DNA of 64,000 bases from Pseudomicrostroma phylloplanum (lineage: Eukaryota > Basidiomycota > Exobasidiomycetes > Microstromatales). The stretch is taken from NCBI GenBank assembly GCA_039545275.1, contig BCHS01000009.1, positions 124,001 to 188,000 on the forward strand. The letters are read 5' to 3'. Position numbers and translations under genes: made by a program. The notes beneath the pieces were generated by a model. It was not told the origin of the DNA. It searched no databases and worked only from the letters and a program-made list of their open reading frames with translations. Shown here in pieces: positions 1-11,860 of the stretch. Every line of letters begins with the position of its first letter. Within the stretch, counting starts at the first letter, position 1.

Positions 1-326
1 CGTGACCAACCACTCTTGTGCCGTGCCGCCGCGTCGAAAGGGTCGTCAGGCACAGGTACCCCCGCAGCGGCACAGCGGCGTGAGAGCGGCAGAGCAGGGC
101 AGCAAGCCAGGACGGTACCCCGCGGGGAATCTCGACCGAATGAAGATCCGGCGGCAAGATACACGAGGGCATGTGGGGCACCAGAGTGAGGTACAGACAA
201 GTGCTAGGCATTCATGGTGCGCCCCACACGACCCCTCACAAGGCTGTTCGGCAATCTCGACGATCACAATGAAAAAGGGGGGCCAAGGATATTGCATTCA
301 GGAAGCAATGAAGTAGGACCAGGCAC
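1..326. other. Left-edge sequence, no gene recognised
   Basis: This stretch lies downstream of the RPP40 stop codon. Short open frames on both strands start with non-ATG codons and show no recognisable protein. It is probably the RPP40 3' UTR or the flank of a gene outside the window. Confidence 0.4.
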
Positions 327-2348
327 TCAGCTGCGGGTATCCCCCTCGACATTCTCCCACCAGATGACCCTCGCAGTGGCACTCGAAGTCGGAGGCTGCT
401 CTGTCTGGTCTTGGCCCTGCCCCTCAGCTGCCTGATGGCCCCATCCCGGCTTCCGTCTGCCGAACAGGATCAGTCCCCATCCCTCTTCACCGCCACTACC
501 GCCGACGGCTCCTTCGCGTTCAGCATGCCCTTTGCGAAGATGACCTCGACGCTTGACCTTTTTGGCGCGCTTGCGCCGAGCTTGCTTGCCTGTACGAGGT
601 GCAGACCTTTTGCAGGGTTGGTTGAACGCGTCGAAGCCCATGTCATCTTCTTCGGACAGGGACGAGTCGTCTGACGAAGAAGCAGACTCCGAGTCGGTTG
701 CGCTACCGTCATCATCCTCGTCATCCTCGCCCTCTGCGCTGTCTGAGTCCGACTCCACGTCTTCCCCTTCAGCACCTTGTCCGTCCAGCATCATCTCCTC
801 CTCTGCTTGTCTCGCTTCTCTCCGCAGCTTCTTGAAGCGGTTCATCTTCTCTTGTCCTGTACTGGGAGCGTCAAAGATGCCCTTGCCTCCTTTTCCCACG
901 CCTTGACTGCGACTCGATACCACTTCGTCCTCGTACGATCTCCCTTGGCCTAGGGCAATCCCCCAGCCCGGGTCGTGAGAGCGCCATTTGATGGGGGAAG
1001 ACGAGAAGCCAGACGCAGAGAGGTGTACCCAGCGCCTCCGCCGGTTGGTGTCGGTAGAAGATACCTCGGTGTCTACGCCGTCATGTTGACCATCGACCCA
1101 GGTCTTTGTAATCGCCAAGGCCTTGGAGAGCATCTCGGGGTGGAGGAAGCCATCGATAGTGAGCATGTGTACGCTCCCAGCGTAGTGGGGCTCAGGCGCT
1201 TCGTACGAGGAGATGGGGAGCTCTGGAGGGCGGTAGTATGTCTTGACACTGCAAAGTGGGTCAAGTCAGGCAAAGTCAGAATCGTCTGCACGGAAGGAAT
1301 TTCGCAAGGACTGCACTCACCCTTCGGCATCCCTCGACAGCAGCTTGGTCCACCCTACCAGCTCTTCACAGCTCTGTGCCCAATCAGCCCACTTTGATTC
1401 TTGCGCGTGTGTTTGCTGCTGTGTTGTACCCTCAGTCCAGCCATAATTAAGCCGACCGAGGTCCTCCCCTCTTGCGCCCAGGTCAGGTACCCATACATCC
1501 TCCTTGGTGGCCTGGGCAGTCGAAGGCCTATGGCAGTCTACACCTCCTCGCTTCACAAGACCGTCAGGGAAGCGTATCTTGCCCATCGACGAAGTGGTGA
1601 GCAAGAAGTGAAACTTGCCCTTCTCCGTGTCTCCACCACCCCTCTGCGTCTCCCATCTCTCAAAAGCGTCCATGACTCGCTGAAAGCCGGGCTTGCCAGG
1701 AACAAAGGTAGGGTCCAGCAGAGGTACCGACACAAGAAATCTGGTCGGACCTCCGCTGGTTCTTTCGCCTGCTCGTCCAGAAGAACCTCGACTGAAGCGC
1801 GCTGGTCTTCCCTGCAGGCCGAGCGTCTGGTAGGTGTCCTTTGTGAGGTGCAGGAGAAGATTGCCGTCCCCGGTGAGGCAAATGACATCGTCTACATCTA
1901 GCTTGCCGACGCTGAGGGCAATGAGGTTCGAGGGGGGCCGGATGTAGCCATTGAGGAAGGTCTGATTGAGGAAGAGCCTAAGAGAGGTGCGTAGGTGATA
2001 TGACCTGCGGTGCGAGAAGAGCCTGTACAGCTGATCGCTGAGGTTCTTGATCGAAGAGGAGGGTTGGGAGGAAGCGCCCACCTGCTCTTCAGGAACCAGC
2101 AGAGTCATTCGATGATTGAAGCAGTGACTTGCAATCACTTCTTCGACTCTCCTCTCAGCATCGGCGTCCGGAGCTGCCCTTCCTTTGCCCTTCGAAGCTC
2201 CGTTCTGCGGACCAGGTGATCCGCCTTCCGAGTCCTCGTTGCGGAAGCCGGCGACGTTGAGGATGACTCTGCCTGGCAGCCTCTTGCGAGCGGCATCCGC
2301 CCTAGCGGACGGCCTGCGTCGCTTGTGAGAGGAAGGAGCAGCATACAT
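327..2348 (-). CDS. RPP40: RNase P/MRP 40-kDa protein subunit (Rpp40-like)
   Basis: Seen: two exons, 2348-1321 and 1248-327, with a 72-nt intron (GTGAGT donor, CTGAC branch, TTTGCAG acceptor), giving about 649 aa. The start is the ATG at 2348; an in-frame GTG lies just upstream. Family knowledge: the match to the Ribonuc_P_40 family is good. Exon 1 carries a block near GLQGRP and a block near LLDPTFVPGKPGFQRV. Exon 2 opens with a segment like the vertebrate LTIDGF...P block, followed by WVHLSASGFSSSPIKW. Rpp40 is a nuclear protein subunit of the ribozyme complexes that trim the 5' ends of pre-tRNA (RNase P) and cleave pre-rRNA (RNase MRP). Oddity: the C-terminus is extended beyond the animal length of about 360 aa by an acidic Ser/Asp/Glu tract and then a basic ARRKRAKKVKRR run that could be a nuclear localisation signal. 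Confidence 0.85.
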
Positions 2349-2776
2349 CGACCTCACTCGAGAAGAGGCAGCTGAAGGTCGGACGCTTGGTAGATGGAAA
2401 AGGGAAGATCAGGATTTCTGGGTGTCCTTCTTCCGGTCTTGCATCTTTTGGGCGCATTTCTCCACTTTTCGGGGCAAAAGACGGAAAGAAGAGCAACACA
2501 CACTCGCTTTGTTCAGTCTTCCTCCTTCTTCTTCCTGTTGTTCAAGATCCACTTTTCACCTCTCTACTAAGACAAGCACCCCGAAGTGGCTCAATCAAGA
2601 TCCAAACACCAGAGGCAGGATGATATGTTAAGCATCGCTTTAGCGCCGTCCCAACCAAAGACATGAGGCTCCCAAGACTACTCTTCTAGACTCGCATCGT
2701 TCTCAGTTGAGGTCCCAAAGGGCACACCATCTGCAAGTGGGACAGCCTCAGTGGCACCAAAGCCCACACACCGACC
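2349..2776. promoter_or_regulatory. Shared upstream region of RPP40 and ERI1-like gene
   Basis: This is 428 bp between two divergently oriented start codons, so it should hold both promoters and 5' UTRs. I see no recognisable gene. Inferred from gene orientation only. Confidence 0.5.
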
Positions 2777-4570
2777 ATGACGTCCCACCTTTCCGTCCCT
2801 GCTTTGCGAACCCGGCTAGAAGATCTCGATCTGCCCTCCAATGGCAAGAAGCCAGAGCTGCAGCGCAGGCTCCGGAAAGCTCTCGCAAGGATCAAGGCAG
2901 AGGAGGAGAGGATCGAGAGCGGTGCGCCGCGGGACGAGGAGCTCGATTTGAGCAAGTGGAGACCAAAGTATACAGATTACCTAGTGGTGGATGTTGAGGC
3001 TACTTGCGAGGATGGAAGGATGGCCGGATTCGGGTATCCCAATGAGAGTGAGTAATGCCCGGGCAAGACAAGCAGGGACACAAGAGCAAGCACCTGATGC
3101 TCAACACTCACCCTGCCTACAGTCATCGAGCTACCGGTGCTTTTGCTACGGCTCCCACCTAACACATCTTCGAGCGTCGAGCCAGAGCTTATAGACACTT
3201 TCCACACTTATGTGCGGCCGGTCTTCCAGCCGGTCCTCACAGACTTCTGCAAGACCCTCACTGGCATCACTCAAGCTCAAGTCGACTCTGCCCCGAGCTT
3301 CCCTGAGGCACTCTCGCTATTATACCGCTTTCTCCGCAAGCACGAGCTGCTGGATCTGCAAGCCGCCTCCTCTTGCACCAGCACCAGCAACGGGTCCAAA
3401 TCGACAGAGCCATTCCTGGATCCCTTTTCAGCAGAGCATCGCTCCTCGCTCAAGCGCAACGTCCTTTTCTGCTCACACGGTCCCTTTGACATACGAGACT
3501 TCATCCCAAAAGCCTGCTGGATCAATGGCTTTACGTACGGTCCGCCAGTATGGCTGCGGAAGGGCTCTATCTTGGACGTGCGCAAGGCGACACTTGGGCT
3601 GGTGTACGTGGGGAGAGTCGATGAGCAAGGCGGTGAAGGTGTCAAGCTTGCTTCTCACGCGAGGATGGAGCTCGAGAATTCGTCCGGTAGAGAAGACGGC
3701 GAGGCAGAAACCGTCGAAGGCGAAAGGGCCCCTCCTTCCTCTTCTGGCTCATCAGCAGTCGGACAGAAGACCGGGCGACGCTTCGACTCGACGATTCCTG
3801 GTCTGCTCCTCCTCCTGCAACTCGAGCCCTTCCAGGGTCAGCTCCACTCGGGACTAGACGATACGCGCAACCTGGCGAGAGTCGTCGCAGAGGTCGTCAG
3901 GAGGGTCATTGCTGGTGCTCGTAGCTGGAGCGACGAGAGTCGGTGGGACGAGCCTCTGGAGGAAGAGCAGGGGCAGGGGCAGGGGCAGAGCCACCTAGCG
4001 ACAGAAGAGCAGAAAGTCCTCGATGGGCTAGCAGAGGTGACTCTCGACGGAGAGGCAAAAAACGGCGTACCGTCCAACGGACATCCCACTCCTCGAGCAC
4101 CGGCTAAGCGTCCTCCTCGCCCACCTGCGGTCCCGCTAGCCCCGCACATCCGGGACCAGCTCCTCGCACCCAACGTCTACCTCCCCGAGTATCCTCCTCC
4201 CCCACCTGCGCCGGACACCTTATCCATACCTAAGGGACCCGCATCAGCCTCGAAGCTCCTCCCCTCAGCCCGGTCCAACGGACCTCCCCGTCTCATAAAT
4301 TCATCTACAGCCCCGGGCGGTGGTCCGGTGGAAGAGCCCTTCTCGGGCGATGAGACGACTGCGCGTCGCCTACTCAAGGGAGGGAGCATCTATTACCCCA
4401 AGAGGTGGGCGTGGATGGGTAAAAAGGAGGGGGTTGTGCGGTGGGATTTGGAGGTCGTGGCGGAGGAGGAGAGGAGGAGGGAGAAGTGTGCGGCCAGTGA
4501 AAAGGGACGGGTGGAGGGCGGGAGAGGTGGTAGAGGTGGAAGAGGTCATGTGCATGTTCGGCGGGCATAG
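2777..4570 (+). CDS. ERI1: ERI1-type 3'-5' exoribonuclease with SAP domain
   Basis: Seen: exon 1 2777-3047, a 75-nt intron 3048-3122, exon 2 3123-4570; about 572 aa. Residues 1-50 form a SAP-like helical motif (LEDLDLPSNGKKPELQRRL). A DEDDh exonuclease domain follows: motif I DVEATCE, then a block EPELIDTFHTYVRP, LTGITQAQVD, FCSHGPFDIRDF, and the HSGLDDTRN motif with the catalytic His and Asp. Family knowledge: Eri1/3'hExo enzymes trim histone mRNA stem-loops, small RNAs and the 3' end of 5.8S rRNA. Oddity: the C-terminal half of about 250 residues is Pro-, Gln- and Gly-rich, apparently disordered, and ends in an RGG-like run (GGRGGRGGRG) that could bind RNA. Human ERI1 is about 350 aa. It is divergent from RPP40. 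Confidence 0.85.
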
Positions 4571-4773
4571 CACACCACCAGGGTGGTGGGCGAGTGAGGC
4601 TACTGTGACTGTCTGTGGTTTCAGAAGCGGTATCAAGAACAGACCTAGAAGTACAACATCCCTCGAGCTCAAGAAGGGCAACGCAGTCGTGACACGCGCT
4701 CGCCTGACGTCCTACTCCTTCCCTCCTCCTCCTCTCCTCTTGAGATGGCGGATCGCTGATCGCCAACCGCTCA

Positions 4774-5753
4774 TCACTCCACTGCCTCCCACATCTCATT
4801 ACACCTCCTAGCCCTCTCGCTCTCATCCATCCTCTCCCAGTTGTCCTTCCCCTCCGGGCCCACCTTGAATGTGGTGACCTTGCCCTTTGCGTCCGAGCGG
4901 GCAAAGAGCGTCGAGATGGTGGATGACGCGCTAGTGTTGGATGTGGTAGACTCGGCGAGAGATTGGCCGGGCTGTACGGGCTGGAAACCTAGTTGACGGA
5001 ACATGGTCAGGGCGAGTCTGTAGTGCAAGCGGACGAGAAGACACTTGTCAGCTTCGTCTTTGACTTCATGTCATCCCTCTTGCACCTCGGGACTACTCAC
5101 GTATGTCTACCCAGCTCCTTCTCCCCAACTGTCTGTCCCTCTCCCTCTCCCTCCTTGCCCTCCAGCGCATCTGGATCCTCTCCCACTTCGCCCCTCTCCA
5201 GCCTACCCAATTCCTCTTTACACTCCCTCACATCCACCTCTCCACGACTGATAGCCGTCTCGAGCTTAGCAATCTGTTTTGCCAGCTCAAGCGTGCGTTG
5301 TCCATACCCCGCAAGCGTCTGGGAGTGCGCAGTGGGTGTGCGCCAAGCTGCGCGAGGGTTTGAGGAGGAGAGGGTTGAGAGTTGAGAGGAGAGAGTTTGC
5401 AGGCGAGAGAGGAGAGCGGATTGTTCGGCGGAGCGCGAGGAGGAGGTTGAGGTGAGGGCGGAGAGGATTAGGGACCAGGTGTCGCGGTCTGAGGAGGGGT
5501 CGAGGGACTCGCGGGCTACGCCGAGGACCTCACTGTAGAACGAGAGACGGAGATAGAGAGTAGCAAGAGGTCTCTTGGTCAGCTTACTGGCATTTGTGTG
5601 AGCGCCTGCTCGCCCTTTCACTCACGCCAGATCTCCCAGTCCAATCTCTGCAAACTTGCGATTGGAAGAGTAGCTCTGCAACCCCTCACCAGTCTCCGAG
5701 AGGAGTGGGTCAATGCCCGCCGCCGAAGAGGAAGAAGCGACTGCTGCTGCCAT
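4774..5753 (-). CDS. SPC24: Kinetochore Ndc80-complex subunit Spc24
   Basis: Seen: three exons, 5753-5626, 5532-5101 and 5017-4774, with introns of 93 and 82 nt; about 267 aa. The first intron is placed at the pyrimidine-rich TTCTACAG acceptor; a nearer CAG would give an implausible 39-nt intron in the same frame. The order is a short N-terminus, a long Ser/Leu/Glu-rich coiled-coil region, then a C-terminal globular block beginning LALTMFRQLGFQPV and containing GKVTTFKV and a final MW. Family knowledge: this matches the fungal Spc24 layout. Spc24 pairs with Spc25 and anchors the Ndc80 complex to the inner kinetochore. The identification rests mainly on the C-terminal domain and length, so it is less certain than for its neighbours. 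Confidence 0.65.
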
Positions 5754-6233
5754 GCTGTGTATGTTGCTGTCGGTACCGTATGGCTCCTGGTCTAGCAGCC
5801 TCGAGAGTAATGACTTGTGGTACGATCTGCGATGGTGTTGGTGTTGGTGTCAGTAGCAAGGCAACGGAAAGAGACACGCACAAGCTGAGATGTTTCTCTC
5901 AACTTTGAGCCCAGACGCGTCGTCGCTCGTCAAACGTGGCTGAGCAGCCAGGTCGGAACGGAAGCATGTGGGGGCGCAAGCACGGCTCCCGCTGATTGAC
6001 GTCAACGCCCCGCCCCGCCCCGCCCTGCCACGCCCTGCTGAGTCGGACTGACTGGACTGAGCGTGCGGGAGCGGTGCGGGCAGGTGCGGTGCGCTCTGAT
6101 CAACTCGATTCCCCTTTGGGCGAGGTGGAGCGGCCTAGACTGGCTGGCTCGGCTTCTTATACCAACCATACTTTATTACAGAATCTAGACTAGCAACACT
6201 TCTTTACCAGCACACACCTATATTCATATCAAG
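5754..6233. promoter_or_regulatory. Shared upstream region of SPC24 and small-protein gene
   Basis: This is 480 bp between divergent starts. A short GC-rich run of repeated CCCCG units lies near 6006-6026. No gene is recognised. Confidence 0.45.
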
Positions 6234-6387
6234 ATGTCTAGCAACGGAGAGACCGAGCAGAAGCAGGAGCAGCAGTTCAACATCCTGTGAGTGGACGAAG
6301 TCTCCGGAGGCAAGAGCTGCGACTGGGCCGGATGGACAGGGTGAGGATAGCAGTTGCCCCGGGTAGGATGGATGGATGGATGGATGG

Positions 6388-6423
<36 letters not shown>

Positions 6424-7005
6424 ATGGATGGACGAAGTCATACAGTCGGGACCGTCTCAACGACCGACTCTATGAGAAGAGACAAAGAGCAAGAGTGTGA
6501 CCGGTTGTCTGCGGAAGCTTAGGCCATACGGCAGTCGGCTCGAAGGTCCTCGAGGCTGGACAGGGCGGTAGAGTCCGAGGGGTGGCGTGCAGCATGGGCG
6601 GGATCGTATGGTCCGCAGACCAATCGTCTATTCTGATGCAGTCACAGTGGGAAGCCCATTCTTTCGACACCTGCTGACCTGTCCGCCCGACCTCATTCCC
6701 ACATCCGTCCACTTCACCCACTATCAGGCCCCACCCAGCAACCAGTGAGTACCTCTCCCTCCTCCCTCCTCCTCTCCCCTCCTCCAACACCTCCACTAAC
6801 CTCCCACTCCTCCTCCTCTGCTTCTCTCACAGCCAACGACCCCAACAACGACCCTGCTCTCAAGTCCGGCAACACCGGCAGCTCCGACCCTACGGGCAAG
6901 CCAGGCGTATTCGTACCCCAAAACGCCGATAAGCTCGAGCAGCCAAAGTCCTCCGATGAACTAAAGGCGGCTAGTGCTGAGTTGAACAAGTACAGTGTTG
7001 CTTGA
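6234..7005 (+). CDS. Small hydrophilic protein of unknown function, with microexon
   Basis: Seen: exons 6234-6286, 6728-6744 (17 nt) and 6833-7005 give an uninterrupted frame of 80 codons. Both introns have GTGAGT donors and CAG acceptors after pyrimidine-rich tracts, and the 17-nt microexon is needed to keep frame. The product is polar, rich in Asn, Asp, Pro, Gly, Ser and Lys, with no membrane segment or cysteine, so it is probably disordered with a short C-terminal helix ([12 protein letters not shown]). I do not recognise the family. Intron 1 is 441 nt, the longest in the window, and carries a GGAT microsatellite. Alternative: a mis-predicted 5' end with only exon 3 real. Confidence 0.55.
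6366..6433. repeat. GGAT tetranucleotide microsatellite
   Basis: About 16-17 tandem GGAT units with two GGAC interruptions lie inside the first intron of the small-protein gene. Directly visible. Confidence 0.95.
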
Positions 7006-7153
7006 GGAGAGGAGGGGAGGAGGATGTGTGGCAAGAGGAGGAGAAGGGGAGTAGGAGATGGAGCATATTTGAAATACATTGCATTTACATTCTAGTCTAG
7101 TCTACTATATTCGGACTTCTAGCGAGAGTGTGAGCGCGCCGCCTCAACTCAAC

Positions 7154-9552
7154 TCAACTCCAGCACTCCTCCCTCCATCTCCCCCCCGTCTCAATGCGAT
7201 CCAGGAACCTAGTGGCCTGATCCTCCTCCAGTCCACCAAACTCGCTCACCAATCGCTCAATGGCGCGGCGCACCTGCTGGGGCATATTCCCCGATGAGCC
7301 GCACAGGTAGACGGTCGCGCGTTGGGCGGTGAGCCAGTCCCAGATGAGGGAGCCTTGCTTGAGCGCGGGTGATTGCAGAAATGCAGCGGCATCGATGTCT
7401 TGCCTTTGACCTTCGCCTTCTGTAGATGCGGCTACGGCTTCGGCAGGCGGGGTGAGCAGATGGTCCCACTGGTCCACCAGGTCCTGCACGTACTCCTTCT
7501 CTCCCTTTGCCCGAGTCTTGCCCTCGAGGGGATCCCAGCGCGAAGAGGCCCACCGCACGTAGAGAGTCCCCAGTCCTTGCTGGGCGCATTCTGCTGCCAG
7601 ATCAGACCACTCGCGCTGTAAGAGGGCGTCCGAGTGTGGGTAGGCGCGACACCCGAAGAGGAGTAGGATCGGACCGAAGGGCTGGAAGGAGGAAGCTGCG
7701 CCTGTTGCTGGACCTGCTGCTGGACCTGCTGCTGCTGCTGCCTTGCGGGTACGGGCACGGGCGACACGCTCCCTGACTAAGCCTCGCAAGGGTGCCATTC
7801 CTGTGCCCGGTCCGATCGCGATCAGTGGGGTGCTCTCCGAGGCGGGAAGCTTCAGCATCGATGACTTCTTGATCCGAACGGGTAGGAGACGCTCTTGTGA
7901 GGGCTCGAGAGTGGCGAGCCAGCGCGACAGGACGCCCACGCGGGGTTCGCGAATGCGTGTCTTGTACGACACGAGAGAGATGAGGAGGGTCAGGGAGCGA
8001 GGCGATTCCTGTTGGAGAAGGCAGAATTGAGATGCGGCATTCAGCAACTGTAAACGACTGTCCTTGCTCTACCTTGACACTCACGCTCGGTCCGCAAGCA
8101 ATGCTGAACTCCCTCTCCCTCATCCCGCCCTCACCCTCTTCGTTGCCCCCACCAAAGACCTCTGCGGCCCAGCGCGGCTCAAATTGCACGCTTTGGAACT
8201 CGTCGAGCACCTCTGCGATCGTCCTGCGTGTCCTCACGCCGTACTCCATGGCGTCTTCGTACCCGTCTCCTGGTGTGCAGAACTCGTCGAGCTTCTCGCG
8301 TTCTAGATGTCCCTTTGGGGAGAAGGGCCGGAGGAGAGGGAAGAGCGAGGGGCGGAGAGGTGAGAAGGGCGAGGTGTGATTGACGAGGTACGAGTGGAGC
8401 GTCATTGTCTCTTCGACAGCGCCAGCATCTGTCAGAGGCTTGCTGAGAGGGGGCAGCTGTATCCGCCGCCCTTGCCGGTCGAAGAGCCCTACAGGTCTGT
8501 CTCGATGTTGTGACCAGCCCATTCGTGTGATGAGAGCGTCCACCATTCCTGCATCGTTGGCTGGACGGAGAGTAGCAATGTCGCCTGCCTCGTACTCGAG
8601 CTCGGATTCGTCCCGATTGGGCAGCGTGAACTCGAGGCGACGCACATCTTGCCAGTGATCGGGAGAGGTGATACGTTCATTCCTGACAGTACTCATCCAT
8701 CGGATATCAGAATCGGAGGGAGTGGATGAAGAGGAGGCGATGGGAGCGTCTTGATGGCCAACGTCATTCGTCTCTCGGGCTCCACTGACATTACTTTGTA
8801 GCGGAGCGCTGCCGCTGCCGCTGCCGTTGCTCTCGCCATGATGCCCCTCATCCAGAAAGCGCAGCTCAAAAGTGGGAGGCATGATAGCATCGTCGGGCAA
8901 TACTTGCAGACCTTGCGGCAAAGGGTAGCGCTCATCTAGAAGGCCAAACAGCTCCGAGAGAAACGGCTGAAAAGTGCCTTCGATACTGTATAAGAAGATG
9001 ATGTAGTCAGCAGCTGAAATCTCACGAGTCTCCCGGAAGCGCTGTGACGGCTCACCCAAGATAGTGCTGCTCATCTCCCTCTCCCCTGAGTAGCTCGCTG
9101 CCGCCTAGATCCACCAATCTCTTCCTGAGCATTCTCTCCGGCCAACAGAACCTCGGATAGCTGGAGTCACCAAGCCCAAAGATTGCAAATTGGAGCCCCT
9201 CCAGCTCCTCCCCCAATTGGTATCTAGCTGAAAGTGTGTCCTTCCACAGCGGCTCGGCGGCAGTAGGGAAGGAGCCGTTGCCTGCTGTGGCTATCAGGAA
9301 CACGATTGGTCCAGCTGAGCGCGCGATGGCATCATGTAGAGAAGGGAGGTCTGGGAAGGAGGAGAGGGAGTGTATCGAGGGAGAGTAGTGGTGCTGCTGG
9401 GACAAGCGCGAAAGCCGGTGGGCGAGGTCGGAGGCTGTACCTGTGGCTGAAGCATAGAGGATCGTCAGAGGAGGACGAGGGGCCGTTGTCGCTGATCTCG
9501 ATGATGAAGAAGATGACTGAGCAGCATCTTCCGAGGCTGATATCGATGGCAT
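7154..9552 (-). CDS. TAH18: NADPH-dependent diflavin oxidoreductase (Tah18/NDOR1)
   Basis: Seen: exons 9552-9056, 8985-8085 and 8008-7154, introns of 70 and 76 nt, about 750 aa. The first ATG giving a sensible N-terminus is at 9552; the frame stays open upstream without a better start. Domains in order: flavodoxin-like FMN domain (ILYASATGTASD, FGLGDSSYPRF), FAD-binding module with the REFSIACG motif, and an NADPH-binding domain (IGPGTGMAPLRG, YLCGSSGNMP). Family knowledge: Tah18 passes electrons from NADPH to Dre2 in cytosolic Fe-S cluster assembly. Intron 2 was assigned to the CCAACAG acceptor because a nearer one would give a 37-nt intron. At about 750 aa it is longer than the usual 600, through Ser/Ala/Gln-rich insertions. 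It diverges from ATG15. Confidence 0.9.
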
Positions 9553-9926
9553 CGCAGTTGATGGGGCTTCGTGGCGATACGGTAGGAAGAAGAGGATGGA
9601 GTGCTTCCTGCCTTCGGAGGTGACCCAAGCGGAAAGAAGTCGGTGTCCAGAAGCGACTTTTGGCTGCAGCCAAGGCGTGGCGTTGTGGAGTGGCGGCACT
9701 TTGGCGGCGATGACCAAAGCCGTGCGTGCCTGACTGAGTGACTGAGCCAAAAGCGGGGAGGCGCCCTTTCCGTCGATGGCACCTCAATAACAATACCACC
9801 TCCATACCATATCATCATCACTGTCCATCTCATATTCACCATCACTCCCTCAAGATCATAGATCTCCACACTTCCTTGTGCCCATTAACAGCATCTCTTC
9901 CTTATCGCTGGTACCAGACACCCGTC
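9553..9926. promoter_or_regulatory. Shared upstream region of TAH18 and ATG15
   Basis: This is 374 bp between divergent starts and presumably holds both promoters. The TAH18 frame remains open into it on the minus strand but no conserved protein is evident. Confidence 0.45.
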
Positions 9927-11860
9927 ATGGCGTCGCGTCGCGCCACTTCATCCACCTCACATGCTCGCCGTCGTAGGCATCATCCGACTGGGGCAAGGGC
10001 ATGGAGCCTCGCCCTAGCAGCAAGCCTTGTCCTGGCGACATCGGCTACCGCCACTCAGGGGGGCATACCCAAACACGACTTGACAGGTCAGGGTTCCCTC
10101 TCTTCGACAATAGCCTCATGGGTCTCGTCACGCCTGTCGCCCTGGATTGGCCAGAGCACCTCCCCCAACCAGCAAGCAGACGGTACCACGTCCTTTCAGC
10201 TCGACTCCGCCATCCACCACTCTACACACGATGATTACCTTGGTATGAGCGCCAAGTACAGCTTTGATAAGTCGCATCCCGACCAAGTCGTCTCTCTGCA
10301 GCACGAGCAGCACCGTGAGAAGCACACTTACGGCGGCATCCGCACAAAGAAACAGCGAGTCAGGCGGCTCAAAGACCCAAAGGCCTACCTCGCACAGCGG
10401 GAGCAGCTCCTCGCCAAGTCTCGCAAGGTAGAAGAGGTAGCAGAAGCAAAGGGATACAATGCTACCTCCTGCGGAGATGTCACCTCCTTCGACGCTCTTA
10501 CCGCTTCGTTGGATTCTCTGCATGCGTCGCCCTCGTCGTGGGAGGACGTAGAGCTCCTGGTACCAGACGTCACCTCCCGTTTGACTCTTCTGGCCCTGGC
10601 TCGCATGTCTTCGGCAGCGTACGAAGCGCCACCACACCCGCCTTCCTGGCTGCCGACAGACGGCTTTGAAGGGTGGAATGTATCTCAGAGCTTTGGCTGG
10701 GTGGAGAATGGCATTCGTGGTCATGTCTTCAGCAACAAGGCCAACAAGGGTCAAGAGGATGATGGAGCGGAGATCGTAGTCGTTGCTCTCAAGGGTACCA
10801 GCGCGGCCATCCTACCTGGTGGAGATGATACTGCCAAGAGAGACAAGCTGAATGTGAGTGGCGATGGGTCCTCTACTCCAGATATGAGACGCTGTGGCTA
10901 ACCACGCATTGACGTCCTTATCTTCCCTACAGGACAACTTGCTGTTCTCCTGCTGCTGCGCAAAAGTCTCATGGACATGGTCACCTGTCTGCCCATGCCC
11001 GCTCTCCTCCTCTCGCTGCTCACAGCCCTGCCTGGAGCGTTCCCTCCTGCGCCAGTCAGTCTACTACCCACTCATTTCCGACCTCTACAACAACGTCTCC
11101 TACGCTTTCCCCAATGCCCAGATCTGGGTGACGGGTCACTCCCTCGGCGGAGCTCTGGGCAGTCTGATCGGATACACTTTCGGTGTTCCGAGTGTGACCT
11201 TCGAGGCGCCCGCTGAGAGGATGGCGGCCAAGAGGCTTCATCTACCGCTGCCTCCTGGAAGCGTCAAGAGGGGAGATGGGAAGGATGGTCTTCAGGAGGA
11301 TGTGGAGGCAGAAGGGAAGTGGGACCCACCTCTCCTGCCTGTGACTCACGTCTTCCATTCGGGCGACCCCATCCCAAGTGAGTCCTATTGATTCAGAGAC
11401 GTCTACTCATTCGCTCATCCTGCTGACCCTCACCTCCTTCTCTTCTGTCGTTCCAGTGGGTACCTGTACCGGCCCCTCCTCGCTGTGCGGCTCAGCAGGC
11501 TACGCAATGGAGTCCACCTGCCACGCGGGCCAGGTCGTCCTGTACGACACAATGGACCTGCTCGGCTGGTCGCAGAACATCGCAAACCACCGCATCGCCA
11601 CGCTTACGGAGGATCTCCTGCTCGAGGATTGGAACGAGAGGGTGAAGAAGGCGAGAGGCAAGGCGAAGAAGGATGCAGACAAGGCGAAGGCAGAGGGAGC
11701 GGGGTCGTACGGGACGCGATGGTGGCCTTGGGGCAAAGGTGACGATAAGGAGGATGGACAAGACGAGTGGAAGGATCTGGGCGAGACGCCCAAGGTGGCG
11801 AACCAGAATGAGTGCGTCGACTGTGGAGAGTGGCAGTTTGTCGATGTGGACAAGAGCTAG
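9927..11860 (+). CDS. ATG15: Autophagy-related class 3 lipase Atg15
   Basis: Seen: exons 9927-10853, 10933-11377 and 11457-11860, introns of 79 and 79 nt, about 591 aa. A hydrophobic signal-anchor lies at about residues 26-43 after a basic Arg/His-rich N-terminus. The lipase core holds VVALKGTSA, a Cys-rich DNLLFSCCC segment, and the nucleophile elbow GHSLGGALG with Ser near residue 379. The GDPIPMGTC and HAGQVVLYDT blocks, typical of Atg15, follow across intron 2. Family knowledge: Atg15 is a type II membrane phospholipase delivered through multivesicular bodies to the vacuole, where it breaks down autophagic bodies. The C-terminus is Lys/Asp-rich and ends with a Cys-containing tail. Confidence 0.92.

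Noticed and set aside
5587..5625. A 39-nt first intron in SPC24
   Set aside because: A better acceptor with a pyrimidine tract at 5533 keeps the same frame and gives a normal 93-nt intron.
8048..8084. A 37-nt second intron in TAH18
   Set aside because: Too short; the CCAACAG acceptor at 8009 gives 76 nt and aligns the FAD/NADPH linker better.
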